Below, piece by piece: positions 1-9,264 of a DNA stretch of 64,000 bases (positions are counted from its first letter, which is position 1; every line of letters begins with the position of its first letter). The position numbers and the translations under genes were made by a program. Source of the stretch: Ruminococcaceae bacterium AB4001 (GTDB taxonomy: Bacteria > Bacillota > Clostridia > Saccharofermentanales > Saccharofermentanaceae); the NCBI GenBank assembly GCA_000621765.1, contig JHXJ01000002.1:62001-126000 (forward strand). The letters are read 5' to 3'. The notes beneath the pieces were generated by a model. That model saw nothing but the letters and a program-made list of their open reading frames with translations, had not been told where the DNA came from and did not search any database.

Positions 1-950
1 GTCGTGAAGTTCGAGAAGCCGTATTCAAAGAGCTTGATGAGGTCAGAGTATCTGATGTTTGCGTCAGCGGAATTAAATACGCAGCCGATGAGTGTTCTGT
101 TATTCTTTCTTGCTGCGGCGCAGAGCGTGTAACCTGCCGTGTTGGTGAAGCCGGTCTTTCCTCCGATGTAATACTCATAGCCGAAATCTGTCGTGCTGAT
201 GAACTTGTTGCCGTTGGAGATGTTTCTGGCGCTGCTGTACTTATTTGTCGCGTTGATCGTATAGTTGAGGGTCTTCGCGATCTCTGAATAGTTGGTCTTG
301 CTTACGGCTTCGTTCAGGATGAGAGCCATGTCGTAAGGTGTTGTAACGTTATCGGGCGTTGAGAATCCGAATGCGGAAGAAAAGTGCGTATTAAGGCAGC
401 CGATCTCAACAGCCTTGGCATTCATCATCTCGCAGAACTCCGCTTCGGTCCCGCCCATGAACATTCCGAGCACGAGACTTGCATCGTTAGCAGATTTCAG
501 GACTGCAGCATAGACCAGATCCCTTACGCTGATCTCTTCACCTTCCTGAAGGCTGAGTCTTACGTAATCCGGAGGGATGGCGGTCGTCTCTGTGGCCATC
601 TCGTGAGTGATGGTGACGATCTGTTCGGGTTCAAGGCGTTCAAGTGCCAGAAGAACTGTCATGACCTTTGTCATGGAAGCCGGTTCTTTCTGGACATCGT
701 ATTCGTTACCTAAGAGGATAGAGCCGCTGTTCGCGTCGTAGAGGACATAAGAAGCTGCTGAGATCTGCGGGGCATCTTCATGGACCTCGTTCAAAAGATC
801 TGTCTTGCGCTCGCTCGCAGTTACGATCCCGTCATCCGGATTATCCGTGTCATCGGCTGAAACAATGACTCCCGTGAAAGTCCAGACGGATGTAACGGTG
901 AGCATAAATGCCGCCAATGCTGCTGCTATTCTCTTGCCAAATATAGTCAT
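1..950 (-). CDS. dacA: D-alanyl-D-alanine carboxypeptidase (PBP5/peptidase S11 family), partial
   Basis: Reading the minus strand from an ATG at 950 gives an open frame that runs off the left edge, so the C-terminus is missing. The start has a GGGAG Shine-Dalgarno just upstream. The protein begins with a basic, hydrophobic secretion signal (MTIFGKRIAAALAAFML). It then shows the three S11 active-site motifs in order: SMTK around residue 88, SAND about 60 residues later, and GGKTGFT near residue 240. Enzymes of this family trim the terminal D-Ala from peptidoglycan pentapeptides on the outer face of the membrane. It is divergent from miaB. The family is clear; which DacA/DacF paralogue it is cannot be told from a partial sequence. 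Confidence 0.93.
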   Translation of the reverse strand, partial: MTIFGKRIAAALAAFMLTVTSVWTFTGVIVSADDTDNPDDGIVTASERKTDLLNEVHEDAPQISAASYVLYDANSGSILLGNEYDVQKEPASMTKVMTVLLALERLEPEQIVTITHEMATETTAIPPDYVRLSLQEGEEISVRDLVYAAVLKSANDASLVLGMFMGGTEAEFCEMMNAKAVEIGCLNTHFSSAFGFSTPDNVTTPYDMALILNEAVSKTNYSEIAKTLNYTINATNKYSSARNISNGNKFISTTDFGYEYYIGGKTGFTNTAGYTLCAAARKNNRTLIGCVFNSADANIRYSDLIKLFEYGFSNFT

Positions 951-995
951 ATAATCTCCCATTATGTTTTTAACCCATACATTTTAATTCAAATC

Positions 996-1001
996 TGTCA
1001 A
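996..1001 (-). promoter_or_regulatory. Candidate -35 box of the dacA promoter
   Basis: A perfect TTGACA on the minus strand lies about 45 bases upstream of the dacA start. The -10 partner at 16 bases spacing (TATGGG) is poor, so this is only a candidate. Confidence 0.35.
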
Positions 1002-1057
1002 AAAACAAAATTCAAAGGCAGGCTATAAATTTAATAAAAATAACGGGTGATTTACTG

Positions 1058-1063
1058 TATAAT
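1058..1063 (+). promoter_or_regulatory. Candidate -10 box upstream of miaB operon
   Basis: A perfect TATAAT lies 28 bases before the miaB start codon in the dacA-miaB divergent gap. No convincing -35 is seen at the right spacing, so recognition is uncertain. Confidence 0.45.
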
Positions 1064-1090
1064 TAGCAAGGTTGTGAAAAGGGGCTTCTA

Positions 1091-2554
1091 ATGGCGATCA
1101 TAAAGACTACAGAAAAAGACAGACAGGAATTCGATTCCGCTATTACTGAACTTTACGAATATTTCTCATCTCTGGGAGCTCGTAAAGGAAGAAAACTGAC
1201 TTTCAATGTCCTTACATACGGCTGCCAGCTCAACGAATCCGATTCGGAGAAGCTCTCAGGCATGCTCGGTTCAATGGGACTTGTTCCCTCGTCCGGCGGA
1301 GAATTGGATGACGCGGACGTCATTGTCTTTAACACGTGCTCGATCAGAGAGAATGCCGACAGGCACCTTTTCGGCAATCTTGGCGTATTTAAGACGCTGA
1401 AGAAGAATGACCGCGATGTTGTTATCGCCGTCGGCGGCTGCATGATGAAGGTTCCAGAGAATGTCGAGAGGATTAAGAAATCGTATCCTTATGTCGATCT
1501 CGTTTTCGATCCCCAGCAGCTCCACAGATTCCCGGTACTCATGAGAGATGCCATCCGTAAGAACAAGCAGCTCGTAAATATCTCTGCTGACGACTACATC
1601 GCGGAAGACGACTTTTTCCCGATCGACCGCAAGAGAAAATTCAGGGCTCTCGTGCCTATCATGTACGGCTGCAACAATTTCTGCACTTACTGCATCGTTC
1701 CTTATGCCAGAGGCAGAGAGCGGTCCAGGAACTTTAATGAGATCGTCAGTGAATTGGCAGGACTTGCTGCTCAGGGTTACAAGGAAGTTATGCTTCTTGG
1801 CCAGAACGTCAATTCCTATAAGGGTGAGGGCGGAGAGACCTTCGCTGACATATTGAGAGCAGCATCTGACTTTAAGGAGTTCTCGAGAGTAAGATTCATG
1901 TCTTCACATCCGAAGGACCTCTCAGATGAAGTGATCGACATCATGGCAACAAGACCTAACGTCGAAAAGCATCTCCACCTGGCTATGCAGTCAGGCTCTA
2001 ACACAGTCCTTAAGGCCATGAACAGGCCTTATACCATCGAGAGATTCCAGGAGATCGTAGACACTTTCAGGTCCAAAGTCGAAGGCGGTTCACTTACTAC
2101 AGACATTATCGTAGGTTTCCCCGGTGAGACCGATGAAGATTTTGAAGAGACGCTGGTGGCAGTAGAGAAGGCTAAGTTCGATGCTGCATTTACTTTCCAG
2201 TATTCTGCAAGACCCGGTACGAAGGCTGCCACATATGAGAACCAGATTCCTCAGGACATTGTGACTGAGCGTTTCGGCAGACTTACGGAATATACTAACC
2301 GCTATGCTGAAGAATCCAATGCACGTCTGGTCGGAAAGACCATGGAAGTCCTTATAGAAGGCATCAGCAAAGCAGGTGACATGACCTTCTCCGGAAGGAC
2401 CATTACAAATCATCTTGTTAACTTTACGATTCCTGAAGAACTCGGAATCGATATCGGCCCTGATTATCTCGAAGGCAGGCTCTGCGAGGTCAGTATAGAC
2501 CGTGCAAGACCTTATTCTGTTGACGGGATCCTCGTCAGCCTGAAGGGAGAATAA
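1091..2554 (+). CDS. miaB: tRNA-2-methylthio-N6-dimethylallyladenosine synthase MiaB
   Basis: 487 aa radical-SAM methylthiotransferase. It adds the 2-methylthio group to i6A37 of tRNAs reading UNN codons, using the product of MiaA, encoded three genes downstream. The N-terminal UPF0004 domain carries cysteines of the second 4Fe-4S cluster (YGCQLNESDSE near residue 44, NTCSIRE, GGCMM). The radical-SAM CxxxCxxC motif is YGCNNFCTYC near residue 193, followed by GRERSR. A TRAM domain fits the C-terminal 70 residues. The length is slightly above the usual 440-480. The start has an AAAGGGG Shine-Dalgarno. It is the first gene of the miaB-mutS-mutL-miaA operon, two bases from the mutS GTG. Confidence 0.96.
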   Translation: MAIIKTTEKDRQEFDSAITELYEYFSSLGARKGRKLTFNVLTYGCQLNESDSEKLSGMLGSMGLVPSSGGELDDADVIVFNTCSIRENADRHLFGNLGVFKTLKKNDRDVVIAVGGCMMKVPENVERIKKSYPYVDLVFDPQQLHRFPVLMRDAIRKNKQLVNISADDYIAEDDFFPIDRKRKFRALVPIMYGCNNFCTYCIVPYARGRERSRNFNEIVSELAGLAAQGYKEVMLLGQNVNSYKGEGGETFADILRAASDFKEFSRVRFMSSHPKDLSDEVIDIMATRPNVEKHLHLAMQSGSNTVLKAMNRPYTIERFQEIVDTFRSKVEGGSLTTDIIVGFPGETDEDFEETLVAVEKAKFDAAFTFQYSARPGTKAATYENQIPQDIVTERFGRLTEYTNRYAEESNARLVGKTMEVLIEGISKAGDMTFSGRTITNHLVNFTIPEELGIDIGPDYLEGRLCEVSIDRARPYSVDGILVSLKGE

Positions 2555-2556
2555 CC

Positions 2557-5289
2557 GTGACTGACAATAACGGTTTTGATGAGAATAACGTAAAAGCTGC
2601 CGGCCAGTTCCCGATGAGCCTTTCTGACTTAAAACCGGAAGAGCTTTCGCCCATGATGCAGCACTATGCCGAGATGAAGGCGAAGTGCCAGGATTCATTC
2701 CTGCTCTACAGATTAGGCGACTTTTATGAGATGTTCTTTGACGATGCCGTAAAGGCAGCAAAGATATTGGAACTCGCACTTACCAGAAGAGACTGCGGAT
2801 CAGGATACAGAGCTCCTATGTGCGGTATCCCTTTTCACGCTTATTCAACATATGCGAACAGGCTTGTCCAGGCAGGATACAAGGTTGCCATCTGTGAGCA
2901 GTTAGAAGACCCTTCAGTAGCCACAGGACTTGTAAAGCGCGGCATTATCAAGATATTAACTCCCGGTACGATCACCGAATCAGGCGGACTTGAAGACCGT
3001 AAGAACAACTTCCTCATGAGTATCTACTGCGTTGGTACGCAGTTCGGAGTTGCCTGTGCGGATATCTCGACGGGTGATTTCGAAGCAACACAGCTGACTC
3101 TGACTGATAACGGCGAGCACCTGATAAATCTCATCGGCAAGTATTCTCCTTCGGAGATCATCTATAATTCCAATTTTGAATCAACGCCTGAGCTTAAAGC
3201 CATCAGGAGCGGTACTGACATTGCTCTTACGAGGAGGAACGACAGAGATTTCTCGGAGAGCGTTTTCAGGAACAGCGGCGCGGCAGTTCAGGATGCAAAG
3301 CTATTCACAAATCCCGGGATGATGTACTGCGCATGCGCTGCGCTGATCCTTTACGCTGAGGAAACTCAGACTGACAAGGTCACTTATCTCGATGTTGTAA
3401 GATGCTATAAGATCTCCGATACGATGGAACTCGATATCGCAACACGTAACGGACTGGAGCTTACGGCAACGATAAGGACAAAGCAGAAGAAAGGTTCTCT
3501 GCTTTGGGCTATTGACCGCACAAAGACTTCAATGGGCGCGAGACTTCTCCGTAAATGGGTCGAAGAACCTCTGATCTCCGTTAAGGCCATCAACAGAAGG
3601 CTTGATGCCGTTGAAGAAGCGAAAGAAAAATATATGTCCCGCCAGCAGATTATGGAAGGTTTGTCCGGCCTCTACGATATTGAGCGTCTGGCAGGTAAGG
3701 TCTCGCTCGGCACATGCAACGCCAGAGATCTCTTATCTTTAAGGAACTCGCTCCGTAAGATCCCGTTCGTAAGAGAGGGCTTAGAAGAGTTTTCGAAGGG
3801 CATGTTCAAAGAGATCAAGATGTCCATGGATCCTCTTACAGACATCGCTGATCTTCTCGAGAAGTCGATCAATGAAGATGCACCTGTAACCGTTAAGGAA
3901 GGCGATATTATCAAGCGCGGTTATAATGCCGAGTGCGACGAACTTTACGATCTTGCGAAGAATGCCAAAGAATACATAATGCAGCTCGAAAACAACGAGC
4001 GCGAGAGGACCGGGATCAAGACGCTTAAGATCGGCTACAACAAGGTTTTCGGATACTTTATCGATATACCGAGAAGCCAGTCTGACAAGGTTCCGGAAGA
4101 ATATGTAAGAAAGCAGACTCTGGTCAATAACGAGCGTTACATCACGCCTCAGATCAAAGAGCTTGAGGACAAGATCGTTAGCGCATCTTCAAGGCGTATC
4201 TCTCTTGAATATGAGCTCTTCACCGATGTGCGCAATAAGGTTGCAGCAGTATCGCAGAAACTTTTCGATACTGCAAGGGCAATAGCACAGACCGACGTTA
4301 TCACTTCTCTTGCCGAACTCGCGGAGAATGAGAATTACGTAAAGCCTGTCCTGGACGATTCCGAGATAATCGACATCAGGAACGGAAGACACCCTGTTGT
4401 TGAGCAGATGATGAGATCTTCACACGAGATGTTCGTTCCCAACGATATCTTGATGAATGAGGAGAAGAGGCTCATGGTCCTTACGGGACCCAACATGTCC
4501 GGTAAATCAACGTTCATGAGACAGACCGCGCTGATAGTGCTCATGGCCCAGATCGGCTCGTTCGTCCCTGCAGAGAAAGCAAGGATAGGTCTTGTCGATC
4601 ACATTTTCACGAGGATCGGAGCATCTGATGATATATCTACGGGACAGTCTACATTCATGGTCGAGATGAAGGAAGTTTCATATATTCTCAAGAATGCGAC
4701 CAGAAGAAGCCTTCTGCTTCTCGATGAAGTCGGCAGAGGTACCAGCACATACGACGGCTTATCAATTGCATGGGCGGTCATTGAATATATCGTAGATCCG
4801 AATATCCTTTACGCGAGGACTATCTTTGCGACGCACTACCACGAGTTAAACCAGCTCGAAAGGCTGAACAGGGGCGTTTATAACAACCATGTTGAAGTGA
4901 AGGAGGAAGGCGACAGCGTTACGTTCCTCCATAAGATCGCTTCAGGCGGAACCTCTGACAGTTACGGTATCGAAGTCGCAAGGCTGGCGGGGCTCCCTGC
5001 AGACGTACTCAAGCGTTCAGGTTCCATCCTTTCTGAGCTCGAGCGTATCGGCAAGTTCAAGGTCAAGGGTAACCGTGAGACTATGGGCAATGACGAAGAA
5101 CTGTCTACAGAAGTCATGCCCGGACAGGAATCCTTCTTTAATCCCGACAACGTCGTATACAGGAAAGAAGACAAGATCCGCCAGACATTGAGAGAACTTG
5201 ATCCGACAAGGCTGACTCCTATTGAAGCAATGAACATTCTCTATGAATTGAAGCAGAAGTGCTCGGAGGAAGACGTTGGGACGGATTAA
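2557..5289 (+). CDS. mutS: DNA mismatch repair protein MutS
   Basis: 910 aa, the usual MutS1 size. It scans newly replicated DNA for mismatches and recruits MutL. The mismatch-reading Phe-x-Glu is visible at F56-Y-E58 (GDFYEMF). Connector, lever and clamp regions follow. The ABC-type ATPase carries the Walker A TGPNMSGKST near residue 643, the STFMVEM signature and LLDEVGRGTS. The C-terminal end (PIEAMNILYELKQ) is the MutS dimerisation tail. Translation starts at GTG, with AAGGGAG inside the end of miaB as Shine-Dalgarno. The gene overlaps the mutL start by 14 bases, indicating coupled translation of the MutS-MutL pair. Confidence 0.97.
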   Translation: MTDNNGFDENNVKAAGQFPMSLSDLKPEELSPMMQHYAEMKAKCQDSFLLYRLGDFYEMFFDDAVKAAKILELALTRRDCGSGYRAPMCGIPFHAYSTYANRLVQAGYKVAICEQLEDPSVATGLVKRGIIKILTPGTITESGGLEDRKNNFLMSIYCVGTQFGVACADISTGDFEATQLTLTDNGEHLINLIGKYSPSEIIYNSNFESTPELKAIRSGTDIALTRRNDRDFSESVFRNSGAAVQDAKLFTNPGMMYCACAALILYAEETQTDKVTYLDVVRCYKISDTMELDIATRNGLELTATIRTKQKKGSLLWAIDRTKTSMGARLLRKWVEEPLISVKAINRRLDAVEEAKEKYMSRQQIMEGLSGLYDIERLAGKVSLGTCNARDLLSLRNSLRKIPFVREGLEEFSKGMFKEIKMSMDPLTDIADLLEKSINEDAPVTVKEGDIIKRGYNAECDELYDLAKNAKEYIMQLENNERERTGIKTLKIGYNKVFGYFIDIPRSQSDKVPEEYVRKQTLVNNERYITPQIKELEDKIVSASSRRISLEYELFTDVRNKVAAVSQKLFDTARAIAQTDVITSLAELAENENYVKPVLDDSEIIDIRNGRHPVVEQMMRSSHEMFVPNDILMNEEKRLMVLTGPNMSGKSTFMRQTALIVLMAQIGSFVPAEKARIGLVDHIFTRIGASDDISTGQSTFMVEMKEVSYILKNATRRSLLLLDEVGRGTSTYDGLSIAWAVIEYIVDPNILYARTIFATHYHELNQLERLNRGVYNNHVEVKEEGDSVTFLHKIASGGTSDSYGIEVARLAGLPADVLKRSGSILSELERIGKFKVKGNRETMGNDEELSTEVMPGQESFFNPDNVVYRKEDKIRQTLRELDPTRLTPIEAMNILYELKQKCSEEDVGTD

Positions 5290-7240
5290 TGTTTTAGATG
5301 CTAAGACCGCCAATGCCATCAAGGCCGGCGAGGTAATAGAGAGGCCTGTTTCCGTCGTTAAGGAGCTTTTCGATAACGCGATAGACAGCGGTGCCACAAG
5401 GGTCACGGTGGAGTTCGCTGGTGGCGGAATATCATTGATACGCGTATCTGATGACGGCTGCGGTATGGACAGGGAAGATGCGGAAAAGTCTTTCCTTATT
5501 CACGCTACATCCAAACTTCACGCGATAGAGGACATCTATACTCTTTCCACGATGGGATTCAGAGGCGAGGCACTTGCGTCCATCGCAGCATGTTCCGATG
5601 TCACGCTTACGACAGGAATCCGGGGTGAAAAATCCGGTACCAAAGTCGTATACGAAGACGGTTCGCTCAAAGGCGTTTATGAATGCGCGCCGTGTTCCGG
5701 AACCGTGGTCGAAGTAAGGAATCTTTTCAAGAATCTTCCTGCAAGATACAAGTTCCTGAAAAAGGATTCCACCGAAGGAATGTACATCACTGGCCTTATC
5801 GAAAAGTTCGCAGTGATCGCTCCCGAGATATCCATAAAGCTTATCAAGGATGGCAATGTCCTGTTTACCACGCCGGGCAACGGCTCGTCTTTAGATGCAG
5901 TTTATTCCGTATACGGCAAGGAGACCGCAAAAGCGCTTGTGCCTGTAAACTTCAAGTATGAAGGCGGAAGGGTAGAAGGCTTTACGGGTCTTACATCTTT
6001 TGTCAGAGGCAACAGGGGACTTCAGGTCGTATTCGTAAACGGAAGGCTTATTCACAGCAAGACGGTTTCTGCGGCCATAGATGAGGCATATAAAAACGCT
6101 GTAATGAAGAATAAGTTCCCGATATGTTTTCTCATGATCTATTGTGAGCCAGGAACCGTAGACGTAAATGTCCATCCGCAAAAGAGCGAAGTAAAGTTCA
6201 GCAGCGATTCTGATATATTCAGGCTCGTTTATCACGGCATAAAGGATGCACTTGCCAAGAGCGGTGAAGCCGGTGCTGTTTTCGGAGGTATCGCTTCAAA
6301 GGATGAAGAAGAAAAAGATACGGGAACGCAGCTCAGGTTTGATTTCTCATCGACAAAGGCTGCTTCGAGAACGTCTTCTTCACAGGTTCCTTCAGCATCC
6401 CATAAACTCGGCCAGCAGCAGGGTGATCCGGCAGCTGCAAATAAGCTTTTGAAGATCCTTTCAGAGTTTAAACCTGATATCGGAGCATTGAGCGAAGAAC
6501 CCGGTACTTCAGTTAAGACATCTTCCGAAGATAACGGAACAATGCCTTCTGAAAATGATGTCTTCTTATCAGTAACTGATGAGGCACCGGTTGTGCCTGC
6601 TGAAGCAGCACCTAAGATCATTGAAGATGCGCCTGAGAACAGGGTGCTCACTGATATAGACAGACTGGCATCAGCTGATTTCGTCGGAATAATCTTCTCG
6701 ACTTACATAATCCTTCAGAATGAAGACATCTGCTTTATCGTGGACCAGCACGCTGCTCACGAGCGTGTGCTCTACGAGGAATTCATGGTAAAGAAAAAGC
6801 CAGGGAACCCTCCTGCAGTCGAACAGGTGCTTACGCCTCAGATCCTCACGCTTTCGTGGGAGGACTACAGTTTTGTCGAAGACAATATTTCCAGATTTGA
6901 AGAGAACGGATTTGAACTTGAACTGTTAGGGGACAGACAGATCGCTGTAAGGACCGTGCCTTTGGGAAAAGCAGGCAGACAGTCTGCTGTTTTCGGAGAA
7001 ATACTTACAGATCTCAAGCGTGAAGTACCCGCCAAATCGGACATCTGGTATCAGCTTATACAGACGACTGCATGTAAGGCAGCTGTCAGGGCCGGAGACA
7101 AGCTTACCGAACAGGAAGCAATGAGCCTTATTGCCAAGCTTTCGGTCCTTGAAGATCCTTATCACTGTGCTCACGGAAGACCTACTTTCTTCACGGTCTC
7201 AAAGAAAGACTACGAGAAGAATTTCAAGAGAATAGTCTGA
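5276..7240 (+). CDS. mutL: DNA mismatch repair protein MutL (endonuclease-type)
   Basis: 654 aa. The N-terminal GHKL ATPase shows the Asn box (ELFDNAIDSGA), DDGCGM and GFRGEALASI. A variable Ser/Glu-rich linker spans roughly residues 330-455. The C-terminal domain has DQHAAHERVLYEE, matching the DQHA(x)2E(x)4E endonuclease motif, plus ACKAAVRAG and CAHGRP (the family usually has CPHGRP). This is therefore a nicking MutL, as in Bacillus, rather than the MutH-dependent E. coli type. The start is TTG, set by GGAGG at 5265-5269. It overlaps mutS by 14 bases, and its stop overlaps the miaA ATG (TGATG). Confidence 0.96.
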   Translation: MGRINVLDAKTANAIKAGEVIERPVSVVKELFDNAIDSGATRVTVEFAGGGISLIRVSDDGCGMDREDAEKSFLIHATSKLHAIEDIYTLSTMGFRGEALASIAACSDVTLTTGIRGEKSGTKVVYEDGSLKGVYECAPCSGTVVEVRNLFKNLPARYKFLKKDSTEGMYITGLIEKFAVIAPEISIKLIKDGNVLFTTPGNGSSLDAVYSVYGKETAKALVPVNFKYEGGRVEGFTGLTSFVRGNRGLQVVFVNGRLIHSKTVSAAIDEAYKNAVMKNKFPICFLMIYCEPGTVDVNVHPQKSEVKFSSDSDIFRLVYHGIKDALAKSGEAGAVFGGIASKDEEEKDTGTQLRFDFSSTKAASRTSSSQVPSASHKLGQQQGDPAAANKLLKILSEFKPDIGALSEEPGTSVKTSSEDNGTMPSENDVFLSVTDEAPVVPAEAAPKIIEDAPENRVLTDIDRLASADFVGIIFSTYIILQNEDICFIVDQHAAHERVLYEEFMVKKKPGNPPAVEQVLTPQILTLSWEDYSFVEDNISRFEENGFELELLGDRQIAVRTVPLGKAGRQSAVFGEILTDLKREVPAKSDIWYQLIQTTACKAAVRAGDKLTEQEAMSLIAKLSVLEDPYHCAHGRPTFFTVSKKDYEKNFKRIV

Positions 7241-8193
7241 TGGTAAAAACATATCCTATATTGGAAAAGTATTCATTCATCCCGATTATTGCAGGTCCGA
7301 CTGCAAGCGGAAAGAGTGCGCTTGCTTTGGAGATCTGCCGCGAAGCCGGCGGTGAACTTGTCTGCGCCGATTCCATGCAGATCTACAGAGGTCTTGATAT
7401 CGGCACTGCAAAGGACAGCAGGGAAGAAATCGGAGACGTACCACATTACCTGACAGATATTGTCGATCCCGGAACAGATTTTTCCGTATACGATTATGTA
7501 AGTACGGCTCTTCCGATAATAGGCGACATCCTCGGACGCGGAAGACTGCCTGTTATCTGCGGAGGCACAGGCCAATATATCTCGTCTCTTCTATATGGAC
7601 TTGATTACGGAACAGGTGATGAAAAGGCTGAGCAGGAAGCAACTCTTGAGCTTGAGAAAGAACTGGAGCGCATCGGTCCGGATGCTTTATATGAGCGTCT
7701 GGTACAAGAAGATCCGGAAGCAGCAGAACTCATTCATCCGAACAACACAAGAAGAGTGATAAGGGCGCTTGCAGTCCATAAGGCTCTTGGCATCACATTC
7801 AGCGAGAAGAATAAAAAGTCCAAAACAGCAGGTCCCGCTTTTCCATTCAAGGTATTCATGATCGATTGGGACAGGGAAATCCTTTATGACAGGATCAACA
7901 GGCGTGTCGGCGTCATGGTCGAAAATGGACTTGTCGAAGAAGCTAAAATGCTCAAGTCACTTAATGTCGACAGGACTTCAACCTGCTGGCAGGCAATCGG
8001 ATATAAGGAGATGCTCAGGTTCCTTGACGGCGAGGAAACATTGGAGCAGGCCTGCGACAGGATAAGGATAGGGACCAGACACTATGCCAAAAGACAACTG
8101 ACCTGGCTCAGGGGCATGGGGGATGACGTTACCAGGATCGAACCGGCTGATCCTGCAGTTAACGCAAAGATAGTCCTTGAACTCTGCAAATAG
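7240..8193 (+). CDS. miaA: tRNA dimethylallyltransferase MiaA
   Basis: 317 aa, typical size. It transfers the dimethylallyl group to A37 of tRNAs that read codons starting with U, making the substrate of MiaB. The P-loop is GPTASGKSA near residue 20, followed by DSMQIYRGLDIGTAKD and the GGTGQYISSLL signature. The C-terminal part holds the RQLTWLR tRNA-contact segment. It is the last gene of the operon, overlapping mutL by one base. In many Clostridia hfq follows; here a 287-base gap and convergent lexA follow instead. Confidence 0.96.
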   Translation: MVKTYPILEKYSFIPIIAGPTASGKSALALEICREAGGELVCADSMQIYRGLDIGTAKDSREEIGDVPHYLTDIVDPGTDFSVYDYVSTALPIIGDILGRGRLPVICGGTGQYISSLLYGLDYGTGDEKAEQEATLELEKELERIGPDALYERLVQEDPEAAELIHPNNTRRVIRALAVHKALGITFSEKNKKSKTAGPAFPFKVFMIDWDREILYDRINRRVGVMVENGLVEEAKMLKSLNVDRTSTCWQAIGYKEMLRFLDGEETLEQACDRIRIGTRHYAKRQLTWLRGMGDDVTRIEPADPAVNAKIVLELCK

Positions 8194-8480
8194 ACCCGAA
8201 AATATTTAGACAATTTTATCGCTGTTTGGCTGAAACCGCTGATTTTACTGCGTTTTTAAACAGTTAATCGCGAAAAAGTTCGAGAAAAAATGAAAACAGT
8301 GCCGCATTTTTGTCTGCGACACTGTATTATATAGTAAAACAGAATTAACTATATCAGGAAAAATTTAAGACTAGTATCAACTTTTTGCAATAAATGCGAT
8401 TTTTCTTGAAAAACCCCACATTGCTACGATAATTAGAATACTGATACGGGTACCCGCAAAATCTGAAAAAAGGGAGGTAG
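8194..8480. other. AT-rich convergent intergenic region
   Basis: 287 bases between the 3' ends of miaA and lexA. It holds an imperfect hairpin at 8296-8325 (acagtgccgca / tgcgacactgt, one mismatch), which may end the miaA operon, and a perfect 10-base palindrome cgggtacccg near 8447-8456. No open reading frame or RNA gene was recognised. Confidence 0.5.
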
Positions 8481-9134
8481 TTAATCAATTGAATATCTGT
8501 GAAGTCCTACTACCTTGCCGAGAATCCTGCAACCTTCCTTATTGAACGGGATTGGAGAATAAGCATCATTCTCGGGGAATAGATAGGGGATGCCATTCTT
8601 CTTACCATAACGCTTAACAGTCGCTTCTTCATCGATCAAAGCAGCAACTATATCTCCTTCGTCACAGGTGCTCTGCTTGCGTACGATGATGAGGTCGCCG
8701 TCCAGGATGTGGGCATTGATCATACTGTTTCCGCGAACTTTAAGCATGAATGCCTCTGAATCGCCGATAATGGATTTACTTACGAGGAAAGAGTCGCTGT
8801 AATCTTCATGCGCGAAAATCGGGATACCGGCAGTGATCTTACCGATAACCGGAACTCTGGTATAACTGCCCAAATCAGTTATGCCTGATTCACCATCTTC
8901 CTGTTCGGTGTTAATGCTACCCTGACGGATGACTATAGCTCTTCTGAGACCGGGTCTGTATTCGATCCTTCCCTGGCTGTCAAGCTGCTTAAGGTAAGTA
9001 TGAACTGAAGAAGTGGACTTAAGTCCTACACCTGCACATATATCACGGACCGAAGGTGAAATCTGCTTTTGGTTGATATAGTCGCAAATGTATTTGTAAA
9101 CACGTTCGATGGTTTTGTTCTCGTCGTTTTGCAT
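8481..9134 (-). CDS. lexA: SOS repressor LexA
   Basis: 217 aa, standard for LexA. The N-terminal winged helix (SPSVRDICAGVGLKSTSSVH) binds SOS boxes. The C-terminal S24 peptidase fold self-cleaves when RecA filaments form. The scissile Ala102-Gly103 (KITAGIP), nucleophile Ser137 (RGNSM) and general base Lys174 (ATVKRY) are all present, so it should be cleavable. A LexA-box-like palindrome overlaps its own -35, consistent with autoregulation. It lies divergent to two uncharacterised genes that may share the operator. Shine-Dalgarno GGAGGG precedes the ATG. Confidence 0.96.
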   Translation of the reverse strand: MQNDENKTIERVYKYICDYINQKQISPSVRDICAGVGLKSTSSVHTYLKQLDSQGRIEYRPGLRRAIVIRQGSINTEQEDGESGITDLGSYTRVPVIGKITAGIPIFAHEDYSDSFLVSKSIIGDSEAFMLKVRGNSMINAHILDGDLIIVRKQSTCDEGDIVAALIDEEATVKRYGKKNGIPYLFPENDAYSPIPFNKEGCRILGKVVGLHRYSID

Positions 9135-9161
9135 ATACGCCCTCCAAACATATTTTCTAAA

Positions 9162-9189
9162 ATAATACCATTAAATTCAATTGTGTCAA
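9162..9189 (-). promoter_or_regulatory. lexA promoter
   Basis: On the minus strand, TTGACA (9184-9189) is followed by 16 bases and TATTAT (9162-9167), about 28 bases upstream of the lexA ATG. It is a near-consensus sigma-A promoter. Confidence 0.7.
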
Positions 9190-9199
9190 ACAATTGTTC
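9188..9199. promoter_or_regulatory. Probable LexA (SOS) box
   Basis: AAACAATTGTTC (GAACAATTGTTT on the other strand) matches the Gram-positive GAAC-N4-GTTC SOS operator with one mismatch. It overlaps the lexA -35 element and lies 66 bases upstream of the divergent gene at 9265. Confidence 0.65.
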
Positions 9200-9264
9200 A
9201 TTATTCTGACTCTAAAATTCCGCGTAAAAAAATCGCTAATAAACAATGGAAGGAGTTTTTAATT

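Noticed and set aside
384-713. Plus-strand open frame near the left edge
   Set aside because: Antisense to the carboxypeptidase gene, whose SMTK, SAND and KTG motifs are clear.
2090-2779. Minus-strand open frame over miaB/mutS (229 codons)
   Set aside because: Lies fully across two well-supported genes and has no domain or ribosome site.
8447-8456. Perfect palindrome cgggtacccg as an operator
   Set aside because: It lies between convergent gene ends, too short and isolated to assign a role.
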